Of a stretch of 5,121 bases of DNA, positions 1-4,032 are shown one piece after another. The stretch is from Clostridia bacterium (GTDB lineage Bacteria; Bacillota; Clostridia; Oscillospirales; Oscillospiraceae): positions 1-5,121 of the forward strand of contig QKDF01000243.1 in assembly GCA_003245395.1 (NCBI GenBank). Reading direction: 5' to 3'. The position numbers and the translations under genes were made by a program. Numbering within the stretch: the first letter of the stretch is position 1; the number at the start of each line of letters is the position of its first letter. The notes beneath the pieces were generated by a model. It saw nothing but the letters and a program-made list of their open reading frames with translations, did no database searches and was not told where the DNA came from.

Positions 1-96
1 ATCAAAAGCGGAACACAGTCTCTTTTAGAGGAGTGGAAGCGCGAAGCCAGAAAGCTCAAGTCCCATTTGGAGAAAGAAAAACAGCCATCTAAATAA
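1..96 (+). CDS. 3' end of an unidentified gene (last 31 codons)
   Basis: Frame 1 is open from the first base to a TAA at 94-96. It gives 31 residues that begin IKSGTQSLLEEWKREARKLK and end in KQPSK. The segment is strongly charged (many K, E and R) with leucines spaced as in an amphipathic helix, so it is probably a helical C-terminal tail. The stop is followed one base later by a strong terminator, which supports a real gene end on this strand. Only this tail is in the window, so no family or function can be assigned. A chance open frame is possible but less likely given the terminator placement. Confidence 0.6.
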   Translation: MKSGTQSLLEEWKREARKLKSHLEKEKQPSK

Positions 97-97
97 A

Positions 98-125
98 ACG
101 CTGCCGCGCATCTGCGCGGCAGCGT
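98..125. terminator. Bidirectional intrinsic terminator between convergent genes
   Basis: A perfect 12-bp GC-rich stem (arms ACGCTGCCGCGC at 98-109 and its complement at 114-125) closes on a 4-base loop, ATCT. The right side continues CATTTT on the + strand. Read leftward, the stem runs into TTTTATTT. It therefore can end both the rightward gene stopping at 96 and the leftward gene whose TGA stop begins at 127 and shares base 125 with the stem. Confidence 0.9.
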
Positions 126-661
126 CATTTTCCCAGAATATCATGCCGGATATAATCAAAAGCGGCATCTTCGCCTTCGTCTTTCAGTTTGAGCAGCATG
201 GATTCCAACAAAGCGGCAGTGTTGGGATGCAGAATGGTATGGGACTTGGAATACTGGAAAAACTGCCAGGGGTCTTCCTGCCGGAACTTCTGACCGCGGT
301 AGATTCGGCTGGCGGCCAGACGGTCGCAGAACATCTCAGCCACATACTTGACGGGCATTTCCACGCCCGCAATGCCCATGGTTCCATCGGGAAGCAGCCC
401 AAAATCCGTCCAGTATTCCAGGTGATGGCGATTATGGCCCTTGTGGTGCATCCAGGCGGAACTGTAGCCCTTTTCTTTGCGCTCGGCGTCGCTGGGGCTG
501 CGGTCGCCCTGGTAATACCGGGCGCCGATCCAAAATTCCTGAGGAGAATATTTTGTCAGGTCATGGGTCAGTCCCTGCCAGTACAGACCCAGACGGAAAC
601 AATACATGCATACCAGATGGCGGTGGCGGTTGATGGTGTGCATATGGGCAAGTACATGCAA
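125..661 (-). CDS. DUF5662-family protein, possible HD-like metal-dependent hydrolase
   Basis: The 178-aa product matches my recollection of the DUF5662 family, which has no established function. Conserved-looking blocks are TINRH (9-13), GLTHDLTKYSPQEF (30-43), the histidine-rich MHHKGHNRHH (71-80) followed by LEYW, and AEMFCDRLAA (108-117). The order H...HD...H-cluster...D resembles the metal ligands of HD-domain phosphohydrolases; that link is my inference. No signal peptide or membrane segment is visible, so it is probably cytoplasmic. The frame stays open upstream to 814, but I choose TTG at 661-659: an AGGTGA ribosome binding site lies 7 bases before it (674-669), the conserved part begins just after, and the longer form would overlap the divergent gene at 781. 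The next ATG (M7) has no ribosome binding site. An extended -10 promoter lies just upstream. The family call is fairly secure; the biochemical role is not. Confidence 0.85.
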   Translation of the reverse strand: MHVLAHMHTINRHRHLVCMYCFRLGLYWQGLTHDLTKYSPQEFWIGARYYQGDRSPSDAERKEKGYSSAWMHHKGHNRHHLEYWTDFGLLPDGTMGIAGVEMPVKYVAEMFCDRLAASRIYRGQKFRQEDPWQFFQYSKSHTILHPNTAALLESMLLKLKDEGEDAAFDYIRHDILGK

Positions 662-668
662 GAAACGG

Positions 669-674
669 TCACCT
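669..674 (-). promoter_or_regulatory. Ribosome binding site that fixes a TTG start
   Basis: Read on the minus strand, AGGTGA sits 7 bases before the TTG at 661-659. No ATG in this frame nearby has a comparable site, so it decides the start of the DUF5662-family gene. Confidence 0.7.
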
Positions 675-689
675 CGAATCTTTTCTGAT

Positions 690-698
690 ATTGTACCA
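690..698 (-). promoter_or_regulatory. Extended -10 promoter for the DUF5662-family gene
   Basis: The minus strand reads TGGTACAAT, an extended -10 element (TGn followed by TACAAT, 5 of 6 to TATAAT). The expected transcription start is near 683, about 22 bases before the TTG start and with room for its ribosome binding site. There is no good -35 hexamer; a run of nine T on this strand (715-707) occupies the spacer. Extended -10 promoters can work with a poor -35. Confidence 0.5.
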
Positions 699-780
699 TA
701 GTCCTTAAAAAAAAACGAGAGGGAATTTGCATAAAGCGGATTCCCAGGCAGATACTGACGCAAGAGAGGGGGAAGAACGA

Positions 781-1215
781 ATGGTGGATGCAGCGTTTTT
801 CGGCGGAGATTCACTGCCGCTCATGCCCCTGCCGGCAGGCGTGAAATTTGTGCGCACACCGGAGGAACTCTCCGGCAGACGCTGGGAAGTTCTGGCTCTT
901 TCCGGCAACGGGTGCAGGGTGCTCTCCGATACGCCGGGATTGGTGTGCGCCTGCGGCACGGTGCTGCTGCCGGGCGAGTGGGGGATGCTGGCCCAGCGGC
1001 AGATTCGGGCTGAGCGCGTGGTGTCCTGCGGCCTTTCGGCGCGAAATAGCCTGACATTTTCCAGCCTGGGAGAGACCGGCACTGTGGCGTGTGTTCAGCG
1101 TGCAATGCTCCGACCGGACGGTGAATGGGTAGAACCGCAGGAATTTCCGCTGCCGCCCTTGCGTGGCGCGCCGGAAGATATCCTCTGCGCAATGGGACTT
1201 GGATTGCTGGTGTAA
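781..1215 (+). CDS. Uncharacterised 144-aa protein
   Basis: I do not recognise a named family with confidence. The product is 144 aa, has no signal peptide or clear membrane helix, and is probably cytoplasmic. Its centre is the most family-like part: VVSCGLSARNSLTFSS (80-95), then VACVQRAMLRPDGEWVEPQEFPL (102-124), and a hydrophobic end, ILCAMGLGLLV. This layout recalls small uncharacterised clostridial proteins with a YGfn-x-T-x-SS pattern and faintly recalls the nucleotide-facing part of Mur ligase C-terminal domains, but both are memory-based impressions. It contains five cysteines (45, 56, 58, 83, 104) plus C136, with no clean metal-binding spacing. Start: ATG at 781 follows a purine-rich site GAGAGGGGGAA (764-774). 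An in-frame TTG at 727 has its purine run only two bases away and is less likely. The gene is divergent from the DUF5662-family gene and lies upstream of the 51-aa peptide gene on the same strand. Confidence 0.75.
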   Translation: MVDAAFFGGDSLPLMPLPAGVKFVRTPEELSGRRWEVLALSGNGCRVLSDTPGLVCACGTVLLPGEWGMLAQRQIRAERVVSCGLSARNSLTFSSLGETGTVACVQRAMLRPDGEWVEPQEFPLPPLRGAPEDILCAMGLGLLV

Positions 1216-1216
1216 G

Positions 1217-1253
1217 ATGTTGCGGATGTCACTGACATATGGAACCGCAACAT
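1217..1253 (+). repeat. Nested inverted repeat after the 144-aa gene
   Basis: Nine-base arms ATGTTGCGG (1217-1225) and CCGCAACAT (1245-1253) are perfectly complementary. Between them lies a second perfect palindrome, ATGTCA-C-TGACAT (1226-1238). It begins one base after the stop of the 144-aa gene. No T-run follows, so it is not a standard intrinsic terminator. It could be an RNA 3'-end structure or a protein-binding site; it overlaps the -35 of the candidate promoter downstream. Confidence 0.6.
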
Positions 1254-1259
1254 GATATT
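1232..1259 (+). promoter_or_regulatory. Candidate promoter for the 51-aa peptide gene
   Basis: CTGACA at 1232-1237 (5 of 6 to TTGACA) and GATATT at 1254-1259 (4 of 6 to TATAAT) are 16 bases apart. The start would fall near 1266, inside the palindrome at 1257-1273 and ten bases ahead of the ribosome binding site. The -10 match is only moderate, and the gene might instead be read through from the 144-aa gene. Confidence 0.4.
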
Positions 1260-1273
1260 GATAGATTATCAAT
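1257..1273 (+). promoter_or_regulatory. Operator-like palindrome overlapping the predicted transcription start
   Basis: ATTGATA-GAT-TATCAAT is a perfect 7-3-7 inverted repeat lying between the candidate -10 and the ribosome binding site of the 51-aa gene. This is a classic place for a repressor operator. The half-sites TGATA/TATCA resemble those of ferric-uptake-regulator boxes, but the centre is 3 bases instead of 5, so it is not a canonical Fur site. Confidence 0.4.
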
Positions 1274-1290
1274 CCAAGGAGGTGCGGCTG

Positions 1291-1446
1291 ATGGAATGGC
1301 TGATTCTGATTCCCGTATTGGTGATCACCACGGTGATCTGGGCTGCGATCAACCGTGATTCAAACGGCCCGTCACACTGCATGGGCTGCGGCGCATGTGA
1401 TAAGACAGGCGCTTGTGTCTTACGCCGCCGGGATGATCCCAAATAG
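1291..1446 (+). CDS. 51-aa single-pass membrane peptide with Cys-rich tail (FeoB-associated-like)
   Basis: The product has one N-terminal hydrophobic helix (about residues 3-20) and then a hydrophilic tail carrying C30, C33, C36 and C42, spaced CX2CX2CX5C (HCMGCGACDKTGAC), followed by RRR and a charged end. The arrangement of a short helix plus a CxxCxxC cluster in about 50 residues resembles the FeoB-associated Cys-rich membrane proteins of Firmicutes, which are suspected to help iron transport. No feoA or feoB is in the window, so the link is by resemblance only. The cysteines could hold a metal ion or Fe-S centre. The start is ATG 1291, with a textbook AAGGAGGTG (1276-1284) 8 bases from GGAGG; the frame extends upstream to 1252 but has no such site there. 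A strong terminator follows directly after the TAG. It could equally be an orphan membrane peptide of other function. Confidence 0.75.
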   Translation: MEWLILIPVLVITTVIWAAINRDSNGPSHCMGCGACDKTGACVLRRRDDPK

Positions 1447-1480
1447 ATAAAAAGTCCGGACTTTTGTCCGGACTTTTTAT
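1447..1480. terminator. Bidirectional terminator, 15-bp stem
   Basis: Arms 1447-1461 (ATAAAAAGTCCGGAC) and 1466-1480 are perfectly complementary around a TTTT loop. The A/T ends give a U-run in both directions. It starts right after the stop of the 51-aa gene and lies 34 bases beyond the amidase stop, so it serves both convergent genes. Confidence 0.92.
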
Positions 1481-1513
1481 GCTTTCAGATCCGAAGCGGA
1501 GCAGATGATATTT

Positions 1514-2098
1514 TTATTCCCGCGTTGGCGGCAAGTCGAAGTAACTCAGCAGGCCTTGATAAATGGCCTGGGCGAAACCCCGCGGATCATCGCGCAACAG
1601 CGCGGCATCCTGTTCGTTAGTAATAAATCCAAGCTCCGCAAGGACAGCTGGCATCTGTGTGCGCCGCAGGACAAACAGGCCCGGACGGAGAACGATTCCA
1701 AGATCCTTCGTACCCATCCGGGAAATGATGGCGTTTTGAATATGCTGCGCCAGCCAATAGGATTGGGTATATTGCGAATGCACCAGCACCTCTGTGCCGC
1801 TGACTGCGGGATCAGTGCTTGCGTTGGCATGGATGCTGATAAAATAGTCTGCGGGCCAGCTGTTAGCCATGTTGACGCGTGATTGCAGACTGGTGGCGTT
1901 GGAAGTTCCCAGCACCGTATCGGCGGCCTCCCGGGAAACACGCACTTCAAACCGCGGGTCCTGGTCCAGAATATCGGCAAGATAAGAACCGACTGCAAAG
2001 GTAATGTCCTGCTCGTACAGGCCATTGCCTTCCGCTCCGGTATTCCAGCCTGAACCCGACGGGTTATGTCCTTGGTCAATGAAAATTTTGATCGCCAA
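1514..2098 (-). CDS. N-acetylmuramoyl-L-alanine amidase (Amidase_3), catalytic domain only
   Basis: This zinc amidase would cut the bond between N-acetylmuramic acid and L-alanine in peptidoglycan. The 194-aa product is essentially one Amidase_3 domain. Expected zinc ligands are visible: H11 in FIDQGHNPSG, E29 in GNGLYEQD, and H90 in FISIHANAS. The catalytic glutamate is E155 in VLAELGFITN. It has no signal peptide, membrane anchor, SH3, LysM or SPOR domain, so either it acts in the cytoplasm or mother cell, it leaves by a non-classical or lytic route, or it resembles a phage-type endolysin; I cannot choose among these. The frame is open to 2218, but I start at TTG 2098-2096, giving MAIKIFIDQGH, because AGGGGTGA lies 4 bases upstream (7 from GGGG) and upstream ATGs have no such site. 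The gene is a single unit with a terminator at 1480-1447; I found no convincing promoter. Confidence 0.92.
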   Translation of the reverse strand: MAIKIFIDQGHNPSGSGWNTGAEGNGLYEQDITFAVGSYLADILDQDPRFEVRVSREAADTVLGTSNATSLQSRVNMANSWPADYFISIHANASTDPAVSGTEVLVHSQYTQSYWLAQHIQNAIISRMGTKDLGIVLRPGLFVLRRTQMPAVLAELGFITNEQDAALLRDDPRGFAQAIYQGLLSYFDLPPTRE

Positions 2099-2102
2099 AT
2101 GA

Positions 2103-2110
2103 TCACCCCT
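2103..2110 (-). promoter_or_regulatory. Ribosome binding site supporting the TTG start of the amidase
   Basis: The minus strand reads AGGGGTGA, then TCAT, then TTG at 2098. This gives the usual Amidase_3 N-terminus (MAIKIFIDQGH). The alternative in-frame ATGs further upstream lack a purine-rich site. Confidence 0.7.
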
Positions 2111-2161
2111 GCTTATTTTATTCATCAGAGGTGAGATGTTGTTCCGCATGGGCAATACTTT

Positions 2162-2181
2162 CCTGTGGCGAAGGCTACAGG
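2162..2181. repeat. Small hairpin upstream of the amidase
   Basis: CCTGTGGC (2162-2169) and GCTACAGG (2174-2181) pair over 8 positions with one wobble or mismatch, around a 4-base loop. It abuts the terminator of the diguanylate cyclase gene (2182-2229). It may be a second stabilising stem at the 3' end of that transcript or part of the amidase leader. Confidence 0.45.
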
Positions 2182-2229
2182 AAAAGCCCGATGCGCCGCT
2201 TGCATGCATCAGCGGCACATCGGGCTTTT
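2182..2229 (-). terminator. Terminator of the diguanylate cyclase gene
   Basis: Outer arms AAAAGCCCGATG (2182-2193) and CATCGGGCTTTT (2218-2229) pair perfectly over 12 bp. After a single C/A mismatch, inner arms GCCGCT (2195-2200) and AGCGGC (2211-2216) add 6 bp around a 10-base loop. It begins one base after the TGA stop of the leftward cyclase gene. The terminal U-run is only four long, but the stem is very stable. Confidence 0.85.
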
Positions 2230-2230
2230 A

Positions 2231-3763
2231 TCACAATATGGTGACGCAGTTGCGTCCGAAATCCTTGGACTGATAAAGAGCTTTGTCTGCAACTCTCATC
2301 AGGTTGTTGAGATCCTCCGTACCAGGGCCCTTCTTGGAAACACCGATGCTGACAGTGACGTGGAATACCTCCGCCTGAAAATGAAACGCATACTGCTCGG
2401 TCCCTTTCAGTACCATATTTGCACGGGCATATATCTCATCGTCGCTGAACCCGGAGAGCAAAACTGCAAATTCTTCACCGCCCAGACGGGCAACGAGGCT
2501 GTCTGTATGGAACGTTTTTTTCAGAATTTGACCGAAGACCTGAATGACCTGATCTCCCATATGGTGGCCATACTGATCGTTGACCCGCTTGAAAAGATCC
2601 AGATCCATCATGAGCAGGTGAACGGAAGCACCTGATACGTCAGCGTTGGCAACCAGTTTTTGACCTAGCTGCATAAAAGCTCTGCGATTGCTCAGCTCGC
2701 TGAGTTCGTCCACCATAGCCTGCTTTTGCAGATTTTCATTTAACTTGTAGATTTCTGTAACATTGCGCACGGTTTTAATCGAGCATTGGAGAGTGCTGTG
2801 TTCATTGATCCCTCTGGCGGTGACCTCGTAGTATCGTTCCTGTTCTCCCGGATTCAGTATGGTGACATAAGATGTGCCGCCGGAGGTGCTTTCCGGGAAT
2901 CCGGGGATCGGTAAAAACAGCTTGGAGAACTGTTCTCTGGAGGGATCGGCCTGCAGGTACTCCAGAATCTCTTTGGCGCTGGAATTATAATCGATGATTT
3001 TATCCTGCCGGTTGACCAGAAAGAAGGCGTCCCTGCTGATTTCAAATACCTTGTTTCTGGCAATGGACTTTGCCTCCAGAAATTCATAGCGCAAAATGGC
3101 CACAATCATGAGTACGCAGGTTGCAGGAAGACAAAGCGCCATATAGTCGATGTGCAGTCCAAAGGGCTTAGCCAGAGAGAGAATCAGTCCGACGACGGCA
3201 ATAAAAGAAGCTGAGGAAATCAGACCGATCTTACCGATGCTGGCTTCACCGGATTTGACGGAGTCCTGTATAAATAATGCCAGCGTAATGAGGATCATCG
3301 ACATGGAGTGGGCTGTTTGCACGTACATCCAAGGACCGGGATTTTTCACCAGGCGAATCATGCTGTATTCCCGAAGAAAAGTCAGCGAGGAGAAATAGAG
3401 GTGATGGTAGTCGTTCGTAAACCGTAAGACCAGCGTAATCAGAGGGATAAGGAATATGGCCGTTAAAATTGTTTTCCGATAGCGGTTCAAATGGTTTGTG
3501 TACAGCAGTCCCGCCAGGAGCCACAGCGCGGAGACAAAGGGAATTCCGATATATTCGATTTTGTTCCAGAACAGCAGCTGAAACAAATTCACGGCATTGA
3601 GTTCCAGCGTGTACCCGAAGATGTAAAAGCAGATCGCCAGGCAAAGCAGCACAAGAACCTGCGCATACTTGGAATTGTTCAAAGAGCGGATATGGGCCGC
3701 GGAATAGACAGTTCCAACAACCATGATTAAAAAGTAGATGCTCATGATATTGACAAGCGTCAT
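2231..3763 (-). CDS. Membrane diguanylate cyclase: 7TM sensor - PAS - GGEEF
   Basis: The 510-aa protein would make cyclic di-GMP from two GTP in response to a signal sensed in or near the membrane. Residues about 1-230 contain seven hydrophobic helices, including FWNKIEYIGIPF (65-76), typical of the histidine-kinase N-terminal 7TM module. A PAS domain follows (about 236-340; EISRDAFFLVNRQDKIIDYN). The GGDEF domain runs from about 345: VDELSELSNRR (351-361), the metal-binding DLDLFKRVND (387-396), the active signature GGEEF (428-432), and VSIGVS near 471-476. GGEEF is a catalytically competent variant. The inhibitory RxxD site expected five residues upstream reads HTDS (419-422), so product inhibition through it is probably absent. 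There is no EAL domain. Start: ATG 3763, with GAGGG 7 bases upstream (3775-3771). An in-frame TTG at 3793 adds ten residues but has no ribosome binding site. It is a stand-alone gene with its own promoters and terminator. Confidence 0.93.
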   Translation of the reverse strand: MTLVNIMSIYFLIMVVGTVYSAAHIRSLNNSKYAQVLVLLCLAICFYIFGYTLELNAVNLFQLLFWNKIEYIGIPFVSALWLLAGLLYTNHLNRYRKTILTAIFLIPLITLVLRFTNDYHHLYFSSLTFLREYSMIRLVKNPGPWMYVQTAHSMSMILITLALFIQDSVKSGEASIGKIGLISSASFIAVVGLILSLAKPFGLHIDYMALCLPATCVLMIVAILRYEFLEAKSIARNKVFEISRDAFFLVNRQDKIIDYNSSAKEILEYLQADPSREQFSKLFLPIPGFPESTSGGTSYVTILNPGEQERYYEVTARGINEHSTLQCSIKTVRNVTEIYKLNENLQKQAMVDELSELSNRRAFMQLGQKLVANADVSGASVHLLMMDLDLFKRVNDQYGHHMGDQVIQVFGQILKKTFHTDSLVARLGGEEFAVLLSGFSDDEIYARANMVLKGTEQYAFHFQAEVFHVTVSIGVSKKGPGTEDLNNLMRVADKALYQSKDFGRNCVTIL

Positions 3764-3804
3764 GGAAAGGCCCTCTTTTTCGTTTCTATCCAATTTCGCG
3801 GATA

Positions 3805-3833
3805 ATTATAAATTCTAATACATTATATCACAA
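3805..3833 (-). promoter_or_regulatory. Overlapping promoter P2 for the diguanylate cyclase gene
   Basis: TTGTGA (3833-3828, 4 of 6 to TTGACA) is followed after 17 bases by a perfect TATAAT (3810-3805). The -35 overlaps the extension of P1's -10, so the two promoters would exclude each other. The start would be near 3798. Confidence 0.5.
3822..3830 (-). promoter_or_regulatory. Extended -10 promoter P1 for the diguanylate cyclase gene
   Basis: The minus strand reads TGATATAAT: a perfect TATAAT (3827-3822) with a TGn extension. A weak -35, TGGAAG, lies 17 bases upstream. The start would be near 3815, giving a leader of about 50 bases. Confidence 0.6.
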
Positions 3834-3948
3834 TTTTGAGTTCTCTTCCATAGAGTTTTTTGCGATTTACGCCATGAAAAGAACAAAGAACCACGGAGAA
3901 AACCGATTGTAAAATCAGAAAATCATTTTTCCGGGGATTGCCACCGCA
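3834..3948. other. AT-rich spacer between the obg terminator and cyclase promoters
   Basis: This 115-base stretch has no supported gene. The only short rightward frame, ATG 3873 to TAA (12 codons), lacks a ribosome binding site. I see no riboswitch fold; in particular, no cyclic-di-GMP riboswitch core. Confidence 0.5.
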
Positions 3949-3992
3949 GAAAATTGCGCCGATGGATATTATCATCCACCGGCGCAATTTTC
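3949..3992 (-). terminator. Terminator of the obg transcript
   Basis: Arms GAAAATTGCGCCG (3949-3961) and CGGCGCAATTTTC (3980-3992) pair perfectly over 13 bp. After one mismatch, TGGAT/ATCCA adds 5 bp around a 6-base loop. It lies 40 bases after the obg stop and ends the leftward transcript before the cyclase gene. The symmetrical A/T arms could also stop rightward transcription. Confidence 0.88.
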
Positions 3993-4032
3993 ATCGAAAA
4001 ATCAATCAAATTTCAGGGAATATGCGACCAGC

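Noticed and set aside
143..688. 181-codon open frame on the + strand
   Set aside because: It lies wholly antisense to the DUF5662-family gene, has no family-like motifs and no good ribosome binding site; it is a shadow frame.
707..715. Run of nine A as a phase-variation tract
   Set aside because: It lies in the non-coding promoter spacer with the chosen starts, and nothing shows length variation; it could at most modulate the promoter spacer.
728..756. Possible promoter TTGCAT ... GATACT before the 144-aa gene
   Set aside because: Weak hexamers with 18-base spacing, and the start would fall on the ribosome binding site; not listed as a feature.
662..814. 51-residue N-terminal extension of the DUF5662-family gene
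   Set aside because: It crosses the T-run and the -10 promoter, overlaps the divergent gene's start, and has no ribosome binding site.
811..1272. Leftward frames antisense to the 144-aa gene
   Set aside because: Low-complexity R/A/P-rich translations typical of antisense frames in GC-rich coding DNA, with no ribosome binding sites.
2111..2160. TAAAAT as a -10 for the amidase
   Set aside because: Its transcription start would fall in the ribosome binding site, and there is no -35; sporulation sigma-factor motifs could not be matched either.
2165..2635. 156-codon + strand frame
   Set aside because: Antisense to the GGDEF domain and running through its terminator; no recognisable domain.
3873..3911. 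12-codon frame MKRTKNHGENRL
   Set aside because: No ribosome binding site and too short to distinguish from chance.
3764..3948. Cyclic-di-GMP riboswitch before the cyclase gene
   Set aside because: The predicted leader is only about 35-50 bases, and no conserved riboswitch core could be seen.
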